Positions 46,946 through 55,127 are shown, counted from the stretch's first letter. The stretch: 64,000 nucleotides of DNA from Mucilaginibacter geliditolerans (GCF_014200495.1 NZ_JACHBY010000009.1:62001-126000); one strand, 5' to 3'. Notes: generated by a model from the sequence alone, not told the origin. Numbers and translations: made by a program.

Positions 46946-47590
46946 TTAAAGCAGTTCAACCAGATCAGAAAGTGTATTTATTGTAGCTATCTGCCCGGTT
47001 TCAACAACCCCAAAACCATAAGATGCGAAAATAAAAGGTACACCTGCTTTTGTACTCGACTCATAATCGCCCATAGTATCGCCCACATAAACCGGGGCAG
47101 TAAGTTGGTGATCGTTCACTATGTCTTTTATATTCTCTGCTTTAGGCTGGCTTTTGGTCCCATAACACTGATGTCCCGAAAAATAATGCCCCAACTGGCT
47201 AAACTCCAAAAATGTTTCGATGTAATCGTTCTGGCAATTACTCACTACAAACAGCTTGTATTTAGCTACCAAATATGCCAGCGTTTCTTCCAGATGCGGG
47301 TAAAGATGGCCACCATTGGCTTTTAATAGCTCAATTTCCTTTACAGCAGCTATACCTTTAAAAGCATTACGCTGCGCATCGCTTACAAGGGGCAATAACT
47401 TTTCAAATATAGCCTTGTAAGTCATACCGGTTATTGATCGTATAGTTTCCTGTGTAAACTCCAGATCAATATAATCTACCTCATTTTTAGCCGACTGCCA
47501 GGCCTCGGCTACATTAGCGGTACTATCCCAAAGTGTACCATCCAGATCAAAAATTATACTGTCGAATTTATTTTTTAATGAGCTATCCAT
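46946..47590 (-). CDS. HAD-superfamily phosphatase (phosphoglycolate phosphatase-like)
   Basis: 214 aa. HAD motifs: I DLDGTLWDS (~16-24, nucleophile D), II VVSN (~116-119), III with a conserved Lys, IV GDTMGDYESSTKAG (~168-181). A four-helix cap is inserted after motif I. Substrate unknown. A perfect -7 box (TATTTTTG, 47609-47616) lies upstream. It converges on the ROK gene with a short gap. Confidence 0.9.
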   Translation of the reverse strand: MDSSLKNKFDSIIFDLDGTLWDSTANVAEAWQSAKNEVDYIDLEFTQETIRSITGMTYKAIFEKLLPLVSDAQRNAFKGIAAVKEIELLKANGGHLYPHLEETLAYLVAKYKLFVVSNCQNDYIETFLEFSQLGHYFSGHQCYGTKSQPKAENIKDIVNDHQLTAPVYVGDTMGDYESSTKAGVPFIFASYGFGVVETGQIATINTLSDLVELL

Positions 47591-47608
47591 GCCAAATATT
47601 TATGCGGG

Positions 47609-47616
47609 CAAAAATA
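47609..47616 (-). promoter_or_regulatory. -7 promoter box (TATTTTTG) of the HAD gene
   Basis: TAnnTTTG on the minus strand, 18 bases upstream of the ATG, so the leader would be short. Confidence 0.45.
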
Positions 47617-47701
47617 GGAGTATAAAATTAACTGGATGGATGTTATTTGTTATTTTGACATAAATGTTCTTATTGGGTTTATCATAATATAACGCGTAAC
47701 C

Positions 47702-48236
47702 GACTCACCCGATCTACGCTCCGCTGGATCGCCCTCTCTTTGCTGCGCACGAAGAGGGCCAGGATATTTTCTTTTCCCCTACCCTCTTTGCGGCTTGCCG
47801 CAGAGAGGGTGGTCGAGCGACTTAGCGAAGACCGGGTGAGTCGGCGAAGCGCGTTGAAGCTCAGCGTTAGGGATGGCAGCGGATACCGGCCCGTGGCTAA
47901 TGCCTGTGTAAGTATGATCCGCTATACAGCGGACCGCCCGCAGGCAACGCCCAAATAAACGCGCTCCGTTTGACTCACCCGATCTACGCTCCGCTGGATC
48001 GCCCTCTCTTTGCTGCGCACGAAGAGGGCCAGGATATTTTCTTTTCCCCTACCCTCTTTGCGGCTTGCCGCAGAGAGGGTGGTCGAGCGACTTAGCGAAG
48101 ACCGGGTGAGTCGGCGAAGCGCATTGAAGCTCAGCGTTAGGGATGGCAGCGGATACCGGCCAATCGAGGGCCCCAGTGCAGGCCGTGGCTAAGGCCTGTG
48201 TAGTATGAGCGTACAGCCCGGCCGCAGGCAACGCCC
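47702..48236. repeat. Direct duplication of a ~190-bp repeat unit, each followed by a GGCGTTGCC-family element
   Basis: Two copies, starting at 47702 and 47971 (offset ~269), are almost identical for ~190 bases: GACTCACCCGATCTACGC...CCCTCTTTGCGGCTTGCCGCAGAGAGGG...GTTGAAGCTCAGC. Each runs into a member of the ~100-bp repeat (47863-47952, 48133-48236) that then differs. The same parts occur separately at 21112/21347 and 33280. The rest of 47591-48473 is a GAATTAGGGAATTTATGGAATTC-type hairpin (~48257-48311) and AT-rich DNA. There is no gene. Confidence 0.88.
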
Positions 48237-48451
48237 AAAATATCAGAACTCGAATTTAAAGAATTAGGGAATTTATGGAATTCTGTTCATTCGAAAAATT
48301 CATAAAATTCCAGTTCAGACAATTGACTGATAAAAAATATAAAAACAGTATAAACAAGCCTCGCCAACTCCCCCCACTTCGTTTTTGCTCACCGATCTTT
48401 ACTGCGCGCAAAGGCGGCAAATAAAAATAAATTTGCAAACCTCATTAATCA

Positions 48452-48467
48452 ATCGTAATATTGCGAT
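48452..48467. promoter_or_regulatory. Candidate ArsR operator 1
   Basis: ATCGTAATATTGCGAT, a near-palindrome (ATCG...CGAT around AATATT) 6 bases before the arsR ATG. It recurs before the DUF6428 gene. Position and repetition suggest autoregulation by the ArsR protein. Confidence 0.65.
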
Positions 48468-48473
48468 ATAAAT

Positions 48474-48803
48474 ATGGGGCTTACAAAAACCGAAATATTC
48501 ACCGACGAGCAAAACAGGCTTGCCATTATGCTGAAAGCAATGGCGCACCCTGCCCGTATAGCCATTCTACAACAGATCATCAATGCAAATGCCTGTATCT
48601 GCGGCGATCTGGTGGAGGAACTAGGTTTGGCACAGGCCACCATATCACAGCATTTAAAAGAGTTAAAAAATGCCGGGCTGATACAAGGCACAATTGAAGG
48701 TGTAAGCGTTTGCTATTGTATTGAGCCTAAGGCATGGGCCTTGCTGAATAAAGAACTGGGGCTGTTCTTTAATTCATATAAAGATCCCGGTAGCTGCTGT
48801 TAA
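48474..48803 (+). CDS. arsR: ArsR-family metalloregulator
   Basis: 109 aa. Winged-HTH core: AMAHPARIAILQQIINANACICGDLVEELGLAQATISQHLKEL (~21-63). The ArsR-box cysteines ACICGD (two Cys, near residues 38-42) sit in the DNA-binding domain, as in arsenite sensors, and there is a CC pair at the very C-terminus (SCC). It represses the cluster until As(III) binds. It is the first gene of the arsenic operon, with one operator-like palindrome immediately upstream and another downstream. Confidence 0.9.
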   Translation: MGLTKTEIFTDEQNRLAIMLKAMAHPARIAILQQIINANACICGDLVEELGLAQATISQHLKELKNAGLIQGTIEGVSVCYCIEPKAWALLNKELGLFFNSYKDPGSCC

Positions 48804-48821
48804 AAAAATTTGATTAAATCG

Positions 48822-48837
48822 ATCGTAATATTGCAAT
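48822..48837. promoter_or_regulatory. Candidate ArsR operator 2
   Basis: ATCGTAATATTGCAAT, differing from operator 1 at one base, lies 14 bases before the ATG of the DUF6428 gene, preceded by ATCG. It implies a second ArsR-controlled start site inside the cluster. Confidence 0.6.
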
Positions 48838-48851
48838 TAAACAATAGAATT

Positions 48852-49409
48852 ATGAATACTACAGAAACAATAAACTGGAAAACATTCAAAGAAAAGTTGC
48901 TTCAAAATCCAGAGCTGGACCTACAATTTCAATATGCAGAAAACAAAAGAGTTGATGCGTCTTATCATATCACCGAAATTAAACAGGCACCCATAACCTC
49001 AGTTGATTGCGGCGGCGTGTTGAATAAATGGACGGAGATAATTGTGCAGCTTTGGGAGCCCGAAAATCAGCAGCAGTTACGGGCAATGAAAGTAAAAAAA
49101 GCCTTATCAATAATTGATATTGTAGAAAAAGTATTACCGTTGGATAATGCAGCAACAGTTAAAATAGAGTTCGGCAATTCGGCATTTGATACCCGGCAGA
49201 TGTTCCCTAATGAAATTATAATTGATGGTGAAGATTTAATTATTGACCTGAGGCCCGATGCGGTACAATGCAAAGCCATTGATCGTGGTGGTAGCTGCGG
49301 CACAACAGCAAGCGGAGAAGAATGCTGCGCACCTGCTGAAAAACCAAAGATCGAACTAAAAAATCTGGCTGCAACATCATGCTGCACCCCGGGTTCAGGT
49401 TGCTGCTAA
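48852..49409 (+). CDS. DUF6428-like Cys-rich protein in the arsenic cluster
   Basis: 185 aa from the ATG at 48852; an earlier ATG (48810) would place the operator inside the coding region. The N-terminal ~130 residues are soluble, with WKTFKEKLLQNPELDLQFQYAEN and a DCGG turn. The last ~50 residues hold eight Cys, six of them in CC pairs (ECCAP, TSCCTP, SGCC-end). That is suited to binding As(III) or other soft metals. DUF6428 genes accompany arsenic operons in Bacteroidota; the function is unknown. An arsenite chaperone or storage role is inferred. Confidence 0.8.
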   Translation: MNTTETINWKTFKEKLLQNPELDLQFQYAENKRVDASYHITEIKQAPITSVDCGGVLNKWTEIIVQLWEPENQQQLRAMKVKKALSIIDIVEKVLPLDNAATVKIEFGNSAFDTRQMFPNEIIIDGEDLIIDLRPDAVQCKAIDRGGSCGTTASGEECCAPAEKPKIELKNLAATSCCTPGSGCC

Positions 49410-49429
49410 ACAAAACGACATTTCCCTCA

Positions 49430-49610
49430 TTTAGCGCAAGTCTTGTGCGGCTGTTTGCGTGATGATGACTTGTGATATTAAGATTTAAAGAAGCTCGTTT
49501 AGCGCAAGTCTTGTGCGGCTGTTTGTGTGATGATGACTTGTGATATTAAGATTTAAAGAAGCACAAGTCAGCCATTTCTTCTATCCCCACACACAAGACT
49601 TGCGCTAAAT
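49430..49610. repeat. Two direct 66-bp repeats plus an inverted partner within the arsenic cluster
   Basis: TTTAGCGCAAGTCTTGTGCGG...TTTAAAGAAGC occurs at 49430-49495 and again at 49498-49562 (one base change in TTTGCGTGATG/TTTGTGTGATG; period 68). ACACAAGACTTGCGCTAAATG at 49589-49609 is the inverted start of the unit, so the whole stretch can fold. The 49410-49667 gap is otherwise empty; the repeat separates the DUF6428 gene from the first arsC. Confidence 0.85.
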
Positions 49611-49667
49611 GGTGCGCAGGGCACAGCAATGGCAGGGAGGGGTTTCTACAGTAACTAACACACACAA

Positions 49668-50084
49668 ATGAAAAACATATTAGTACTATGCACCGGCAAC
49701 AGTTGCCGCAGTCAGATAGCCGAGGGCTATTTAAGGCACTTTGCAGGCAACAAAGCCCGAATTTACAGCGCAGGCATTGAAACACATGGCGTAAATCCCA
49801 AAGCCATACAGGTAATGGCGGAGGATGGCATTGATATATCCAAACACACCTCCAATAATGTGGATGAATACATGGATGTCACTTTTGATTATGTGATAAC
49901 CGTATGCGATAATGCCAAAGAGAATTGCCCCTATTTCCCAACCAATGCCCAACGCTTCCACTATAATTTCCCCGATCCTGCCAAGGCAATAGGCAGCGTT
50001 GATGAGGTGATGGATGAATTTATAAGAGTAAGGGATATGATAAAGGACTATTCAAGGGATTTTATAAACAAACATCTTGATTAA
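49668..50084 (+). CDS. arsC: Arsenate reductase, thioredoxin-coupled LMW-phosphatase type
   Basis: 138 aa. Phosphatase P-loop C8-TGNSC-R14, then the redox pair C80 and C87 (VCDNAKENCP), the spacing of the S. aureus pI258 ArsC (Cys10, Cys82, Cys89). NFPDPAKA follows. It reduces arsenate to arsenite through a Cys-relay regenerated by thioredoxin. It is the first of two adjacent LMW-type reductases; the second has a different P-loop. Confidence 0.92.
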   Translation: MKNILVLCTGNSCRSQIAEGYLRHFAGNKARIYSAGIETHGVNPKAIQVMAEDGIDISKHTSNNVDEYMDVTFDYVITVCDNAKENCPYFPTNAQRFHYNFPDPAKAIGSVDEVMDEFIRVRDMIKDYSRDFINKHLD

Positions 50085-50097
50085 TACATAAACAATC

Positions 50098-50547
50098 ATG
50101 ATACAGCGTGAAATTCTATTTGTTTGTATTCACAATTCCGCTCGCAGCCAGATGGCCGAAGCTTTTTTAAATCAGCTTGGCGGTGAAAGTTTGCATGCAG
50201 AAAGTGCAGGACTAGAACCGGGCAAACTTAATCCGAATGTAATAAAAGTGATGCAGGAGGTTGGAATTGATATCAGTAAAAAAAACACACAAGGCGTTTA
50301 TGACCTGTTTAAACAAGGCCGTAAATACAACGCAGTAATTACCGTTTGTGATGCTGCAAGCGCTGAATCATGCCCTATATTCCCGGGAATGGTAAAGAGA
50401 ATTGGGTGGTCATTTACCGATCCCTCATCTTTTACCGGAACTGAAGAAGAAATCTTAGAACAAACAAGAGTAGTTAGGGATAAAATAAAAAAGGTCATTT
50501 CATCCTTTATTGAAGAAGCAAGGGATGTTTCCTTTTGGCTTAATTAA
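50098..50547 (+). CDS. Second LMW-phosphatase-type arsenate reductase
   Basis: 149 aa. P-loop C10-IHNSA-R16, and C84/C92 (VCDAASAESCP), one residue wider than the usual pair. TDPSSFTGTEEEILE matches arsenate reductases of the ArsC/Acr2 type found beside acr3. Starts 13 bases after the first arsC. Either enzyme could be the main reductase; having both may cover different reductant partners or substrates. It is about 35% like its neighbour by eye. Confidence 0.88.
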   Translation: MIQREILFVCIHNSARSQMAEAFLNQLGGESLHAESAGLEPGKLNPNVIKVMQEVGIDISKKNTQGVYDLFKQGRKYNAVITVCDAASAESCPIFPGMVKRIGWSFTDPSSFTGTEEEILEQTRVVRDKIKKVISSFIEEARDVSFWLN

Positions 50548-50572
50548 ATCAATATTTGATTATTAACATGAC

Positions 50573-51010
50573 ATGGAAACTATTGATTATCCTGAATTGG
50601 AAATTAATCTGTTTGTAAAAGATCTTTGGGTAACCAAAAGCTTTTATGACATATTATTTGGACATCCATCAAGCGATATTCATAATAGACGGATAAAATA
50701 CCAAGTAAAAAGCCCTTCAATATTTTTTACATTCATAGAAAACATCAATCATATAAATCCGGAGTTCGTGAATTTTAGTTTACAAATTGAATCTGAAGAA
50801 GAAATTAAATTAAGGCTTAAAAAACTTGAAAAACTTGGTTTTATCGTTCCTGTTTCTATTTCCAAAGAACACTCTTTTTGTTTTATTAATGACCCCGATG
50901 GATTTAAATGGGAGCTGTTAATTACTAAAGATGAATATAGAGATACCCCAAGGCTATTTAACATACCAAGATTGGTAAGCAGTTGGGATTTATTGAGGCC
51001 TGATCGCTAA
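50573..51010 (+). CDS. VOC-family protein of the arsenic cluster
   Basis: 145 aa, one VOC unit (EINLFVKDLWVTKSFYDILFG; ...CFINDPDGFKWELL). VOC proteins in arsenic operons include ArsI (C-As lyase, with a vicinal Cys pair) and CadI-like proteins. Here only one Cys (in HSFCFIND) is present and the vicinal pair is absent, so ArsI activity is unlikely. It lies 25 bases after the second reductase and 36 before acr3, so it is part of the operon. It is more AT-rich than the flanking genes. Confidence 0.75.
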   Translation: METIDYPELEINLFVKDLWVTKSFYDILFGHPSSDIHNRRIKYQVKSPSIFFTFIENINHINPEFVNFSLQIESEEEIKLRLKKLEKLGFIVPVSISKEHSFCFINDPDGFKWELLITKDEYRDTPRLFNIPRLVSSWDLLRPDR

Positions 51011-51046
51011 TTCATTATTCTACTTAACACATTTTATATTTAGCCC

Positions 51047-52105
51047 ATGAGTGCAAATAACTGTAACCCCGCCCAACGCAAAAGTCTTTCTTTTTTGGAC
51101 CGATACCTCACCCTTTGGATTTTCCTGGCGATGGCCGCAGGCATAGCATTGGGCTATTTCATACCATCGGCTCCGGCATTTATCAATTCCTATTCAAGCG
51201 GCACTACTAATATTCCTTTAGCTATTGGATTAATACTTATGCTATACCCACCACTGGCGAAAGTAAATTACGAAAGCGTTGGCAAAGTGTTCAGCAATAA
51301 AAAAATATTGGGCGCCTCCCTCCTGCTCAACTGGGTAATCGGCCCTTTGCTCATGTTTGCGCTGGCTATAATATTCCTACATAACTATCCACAGTATATG
51401 ATTGGCTTAATATTGATAGGCCTTGCCCGCTGTATTGCCATGGTAATAGTATGGAACGAGCTTGCCGACGGCAACCGCGAGTATGCCGCCGGACTGGTCG
51501 CCATCAACAGCATTTTCCAGGTATTACTTTACAGCGTTTATGCTTACCTTTTTATTACCCTGCTATTGCCCGTATTCGGCTTTAAAGGTTTAGTTATAAA
51601 TATTACTATTGCAGCTATAGCAAAATCAGTAGCTATTTACCTGGGTATCCCTTTTGCGGCCGGTATCATAAGCCGGTATGTTTTAATCAGCATAAAGGGT
51701 AAGGAATGGTTCCTGAAAAAGTTCATACCATTTATATCGCCTATCACCTTAATCGCGCTGCTGTTTACAATTGTGGTAATGTTTAGTTTAAAAGGCCGGC
51801 TAATAGTGCAGATCCCCTTTGATGTATTACGTATTGCATTACCGCTGGTCATCTACTTCGTTATCATGTTCTTGTCCAGTTTCTTTTTAGGCCGATTTAT
51901 GGGTGCTGATTACTCACAAAATACTGCCATAGCCTTTACTGCTGCAGGTAATAATTTCGAACTGGCCATTGCTGTAGCCATTGGTGTTTTCGGCATTAAC
52001 AGCGGCGAGGCATTTGTAGGCGTAATAGGGCCGCTGGTTGAAGTACCGGCTTTAATTGCCCTGGTTAACGTTGCCTTTTGGCTGAAAAAGCGTTTGTATC
52101 AATAA
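51047..52105 (+). CDS. acr3: Arsenite efflux transporter ACR3
   Basis: 352 aa with ten membrane helices. The two residues known to be essential in ACR3 are in place: C129 (GLARCIAM) and E305 (NNFELAI). [22 protein letters not shown] near the start is typical. It extrudes arsenite, product of the reductases upstream, in exchange for protons. It is the last gene of the cluster. Confidence 0.95.
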   Translation: MSANNCNPAQRKSLSFLDRYLTLWIFLAMAAGIALGYFIPSAPAFINSYSSGTTNIPLAIGLILMLYPPLAKVNYESVGKVFSNKKILGASLLLNWVIGPLLMFALAIIFLHNYPQYMIGLILIGLARCIAMVIVWNELADGNREYAAGLVAINSIFQVLLYSVYAYLFITLLLPVFGFKGLVINITIAAIAKSVAIYLGIPFAAGIISRYVLISIKGKEWFLKKFIPFISPITLIALLFTIVVMFSLKGRLIVQIPFDVLRIALPLVIYFVIMFLSSFFLGRFMGADYSQNTAIAFTAAGNNFELAIAVAIGVFGINSGEAFVGVIGPLVEVPALIALVNVAFWLKKRLYQ

Positions 52106-52114
52106 GAGTTATTA

Positions 52115-52621
52115 TTACTTAGCCCTAAAATCCTGATTGCTGAATGGTGGTGTATCGGGTATCTTAATTACGTTAAACTCGTGATGTGTAGTTTCGTGGC
52201 AGCTATTGCAGGTTTTAGTTAAACCAACAAAAGCCGTTTGAAACTGCTTTAAGCTTTTTAACTTAACAGCCTGGTTTAAACTGTCAAGAGCAGGGTACAA
52301 CATGGGTAATGATTTTATTTCGGGTCGGTCGGTACAGTATAGCTTAATATCATCAACCGATTCCTGTATCTCGCCCAATTCAAAAGCAGCCAGCTTCCAG
52401 TTCTGATTTTTACCGGCAAACCACAGTTTTGCATGGTGCACCTGTATCCCAAGCATAAACTCTCCTAGTCCCGGCTTATAGCCCTTTTGTGTTTGATGGG
52501 TTAAACTATCAACCTGTGCCTGCAAGTTTGCATTATTACTATTACAACCGCAGGTAAGCAGCAATGCAATAATACAGCTACCTCCTAAAAACCTTGAAAG
52601 TAAGGGGTATTTTTTCATCAT
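52115..52621 (-). CDS. Lipoprotein with a single c-type heme motif
   Basis: 168 aa. An N-terminal lipoprotein-type signal (Cys at 24 or 26, LLTCGC) is followed by a helical region and one heme-binding motif C138-NSC-H142, near the C-terminus as in cytochrome c'-like four-helix proteins. An electron-transfer or gas-binding role is likely. It is divergent from the DoxX-like gene, with only 154 bases between the starts. Confidence 0.78.
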   Translation of the reverse strand: MMKKYPLLSRFLGGSCIIALLLTCGCNSNNANLQAQVDSLTHQTQKGYKPGLGEFMLGIQVHHAKLWFAGKNQNWKLAAFELGEIQESVDDIKLYCTDRPEIKSLPMLYPALDSLNQAVKLKSLKQFQTAFVGLTKTCNSCHETTHHEFNVIKIPDTPPFSNQDFRAK

Positions 52622-52775
52622 ATAAATATCGAATTTTAGTATGGTTTTTTATCGCGTTTCATTATTGGATAGTAATACTTTATAAAGTAAACTTGGATAT
52701 CACTTGTTTCATTGTTCTCCACTTTTATTAATTTAGAGCCTAAGCTATTCTCAATTAATATAAACCTAAATTATT

Positions 52776-54038
52776 ATGAGCTCCGCAACTGAACCTGCCA
52801 CCTGGACCGTCCCGCAAAAACTGGCCTTCCGGTTTTTCATGATCTTCTTTTTGCTGTATGTAATTATGGAGCCCAACGGCGTACTGCCGCTGTCGGATTG
52901 GTTATCGGGTATTTACATGGAGCCTTTCCGGTATTTTATACCCTGGGCGGCAAAAACCGTATTGCATCTACAAAACCCGGTAGTTATTGAGCAAAGCGGC
53001 AGCGGCGATACCGCTTATGATTATCTGCTGATGCTGTTTATGGTGACCATGTCGTTAGTAGGGATGCTGTTATGGACAGCCGCCGATCGCCATACCAAAA
53101 ACTATAATAAACTATTTTACTGGCTCTGCGTAATTGTGCGTTACTACGTAGCCATTACTATGGTGGTTTATGGGGGCCTTAAAGTAGTTAAGTTGCAATT
53201 CCCGGCACCATCATTAGGCCGCTTAATGGAGCCGGTGGGTAACATGTCGCCAATGGGGCTGGCATGGACGTATATGGGATATTCGACCCTGTTTAACCAC
53301 ATTACAGGTTGCGCCGAGCTTACCGTAGGCCTGTTATTACTCTTCCGCCGCACCACTACCCTGGGCGCTATTGTGGGCATATTTGTTTGCGGCAATGTAA
53401 TGGCTGTTAATTATTGCTTTGACGTACCTGTAAAGCTGTTATCAACCATGTTGGTGGTAATGTGTGTATTCCTGCTGTTCAGGGATTATCACCGGCTGAT
53501 GAACTTCTTTTTTAAGAACCGCGAAGCTGCGCCGTCAAATCTTTCGCCGCACCGTTTTAAAACTCAATGGAAAAACAGGGTATTGATTGGTATTAAGGTA
53601 GTGCTGATAGGTTATATATTATATGCAAATATTTTCATGGCCTTTTACTGGGGTTCGCCTGATGATGCTAAAAAGCCACCTTTGTATGGTGTTTATAATG
53701 TTGAAACCTTTATAAGAGGTAAGGATACACTGCCGCCGTTAACCACCGATACCACTCGCTGGCGTAAACTGGCCATAGATAATGACGCGAACGTACAACT
53801 AATGAACGACAGTACAACAGGGTTTTTATTTATGCTTGATACCGTTCGCCATCATTTTGTAATCAGCCGGCATAAGTACATTTTGCGTTATACCATACTA
53901 AAACCTGATACTATTATGCTGCAAGGCACCTGGAAAAAGGATTCGGTGCAGATAAAGCTGGTTAAGCACGGCGATGACTCATTTCCGTTAATGAGCCGTG
54001 GCTTTCACTGGATAAGTGAACAAGGGTATAACAGATAA
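52776..54038 (+). CDS. DoxX-like integral membrane protein
   Basis: 420 aa with about seven membrane helices in the first ~300 residues and a soluble C-terminal domain (~310-420). The second half of the membrane part has the DoxX-type GGLKVVKLQFPAPSLGRL and HITGCAELTVGLLLLFRRTTTLGAIVG region. DoxX proteins are quinone-linked membrane subunits in several oxidase systems. The C-terminal domain (~310-420; YNVETFIRGKDTLPPL) may be periplasmic. Divergent to the c-type heme lipoprotein; a link is possible but unproven. Confidence 0.75.
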   Translation: MSSATEPATWTVPQKLAFRFFMIFFLLYVIMEPNGVLPLSDWLSGIYMEPFRYFIPWAAKTVLHLQNPVVIEQSGSGDTAYDYLLMLFMVTMSLVGMLLWTAADRHTKNYNKLFYWLCVIVRYYVAITMVVYGGLKVVKLQFPAPSLGRLMEPVGNMSPMGLAWTYMGYSTLFNHITGCAELTVGLLLLFRRTTTLGAIVGIFVCGNVMAVNYCFDVPVKLLSTMLVVMCVFLLFRDYHRLMNFFFKNREAAPSNLSPHRFKTQWKNRVLIGIKVVLIGYILYANIFMAFYWGSPDDAKKPPLYGVYNVETFIRGKDTLPPLTTDTTRWRKLAIDNDANVQLMNDSTTGFLFMLDTVRHHFVISRHKYILRYTILKPDTIMLQGTWKKDSVQIKLVKHGDDSFPLMSRGFHWISEQGYNR

Positions 54039-54082
54039 TGTTCCCGATGTATTAATCAGAAGTGTTCGGAAGATGAGAAAAA

Positions 54083-54157
54083 GGAGTCATGCTGGGGCAC
54101 TCTAAGCATGTGGGCAAAGGTTTTTACGCCTACCCTTCGAGTGCCTCAGGTGACTCC
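54083..54157. repeat. GTCATGCTGGGGCACTC...GAGTGCCTCAGGTGACTCC hairpin
   Basis: The arms at ~54083-54102 and ~54139-54157 pair with a few mismatches. The nearby CGGAAGATG/CATCTCTTCCG pair extends it. Related to GGTCATGCTGAAGCACTCGAAGCAT at 22580-22604. Confidence 0.65.
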
Positions 54158-54210
54158 ATGCTCAATATTTGTAAGAAAACATCTCTTCCGAATACCTACG
54201 GTATATCAAC

Positions 54211-54246
54211 AAAAAAGAGGCGGTCATCAAAATGCCCGCCTCTTTA
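54211..54246. terminator. Bidirectional terminator between the DoxX-like gene and phoU
   Basis: AAAGAGGCGG/CCGCCTCTTT (54214-54223, 54236-54245) pair perfectly. Six A's upstream give a U-run for minus-strand phoU transcripts, and TTTATC follows on the plus strand. Confidence 0.85.
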
Positions 54247-54316
54247 TCAAAAACTTAAACCAACCAATTATTACACACTCAATTACGTAGTATTTAACCA
54301 GGTGGTTTTCAGAAAA

Positions 54317-55009
54317 TTAAATTATTTCATCATCACCTGAGCCTGAATGGCTGCTTTGGTAATGCTTTAATATTTTGGCCTCTACATAAAAGATAATTTC
54401 TTCGGCAATATTTTTCGACTGATCACCCACACGCTCCAGCTTACGTATGATGGACAGTATGTAAAGTGCCTCAGGCATGCTTTCGATATTAGCTTTAATT
54501 ACTTCAGCAACTGTAGTTGCCGCGTTATCATTAATAGCATCCAGTACATCATCGCGTTTAAAAATACTGCGTGCAAGTACGGTATCTTCTTTTTCAAATG
54601 CTGTACGGGTATCAATTAATATATTTACCGCTTCTTCATACATGCGTATCATCGAGGTGCTTTCCATAGCAGCCAGGTCAAAATTTACCGACGAATCAAC
54701 CACATATTTTGCAATACTGGCAGCAATATCGCCAATACGCTCAAGGTTGGTGTTTATTTTTAACGCGGCTAATAAAAAGCGCAGATCAATAGCAACCGGG
54801 CAATGTAATGCAAAAATATTCTCGCAATCCCTGTCAATCTTCAGCTCAAATGAGTTTACCCTCTTTTCTTTAACCAAAACCTCACGCGCCAGGTCCTTAT
54901 CAAACTGTAGCATGGCGTCCTTAGCCTTGTTTAATTGCGACTGTACCAGTATCCACATACTGATCAATTCTTTTTTAAGCGCGGTTATTTCGTTTTCTAA
55001 TGGTGTCAT
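54317..55009 (-). CDS. phoU: Phosphate transport regulator PhoU
   Basis: 230 aa in two PhoU repeats (~10-105 and ~115-205), each with the E-x3-D-ER-GD motif (NLERIGDIAASI, KLERVGDQSKNIAEE). It binds Pst and the PhoR kinase to switch the phosphate response off when phosphate is plentiful. It is last in the minus-strand pst order S-C-A-B-U. A 115-base gap filled by a CCCCCTAAAGGGGG-type inverted repeat separates it from pstB. Confidence 0.93.
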   Translation of the reverse strand: MTPLENEITALKKELISMWILVQSQLNKAKDAMLQFDKDLAREVLVKEKRVNSFELKIDRDCENIFALHCPVAIDLRFLLAALKINTNLERIGDIAASIAKYVVDSSVNFDLAAMESTSMIRMYEEAVNILIDTRTAFEKEDTVLARSIFKRDDVLDAINDNAATTVAEVIKANIESMPEALYILSIIRKLERVGDQSKNIAEEIIFYVEAKILKHYQSSHSGSGDDEII

Positions 55010-55012
55010 ATC

Positions 55013-55127
55013 TTAGCCCCCTAACCCCCTAAAGGGGGAATTTTTTAAGTTAATTGATATTATTACTTTTTCAAAAATGATTTAAAGCCTCCTTGATTAC
55101 TCCCCCTTTAGGGGGTTGGGGGGCTTA
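55013..55127. repeat. Inverted repeat TTAGCCCCCTAACCCCCTAAAGGGGG across the pstB-phoU gap
   Basis: The left arm (55013-55040) and right arm (55102-55127) are complementary over ~25 bases around a ~60-base loop. Each arm is itself partly palindromic (CCCCCTAAAGGGGG, CCCCCTTTAGGGGG). The right arm overlaps the pstB stop codon (55125-55127). It may cap the pstB mRNA or reduce phoU read-through. Confidence 0.85.

Noticed and set aside
47740..48192. Two repeated small frames with signal-like text
   Set aside because: They are translations of a duplicated intergenic repeat unit and change when the copies differ.
49430..49562. Direct repeat resembling a CRISPR start
   Set aside because: Only two units, abutting without a spacer of regular length, with an inverted third piece; no cas gene nearby.
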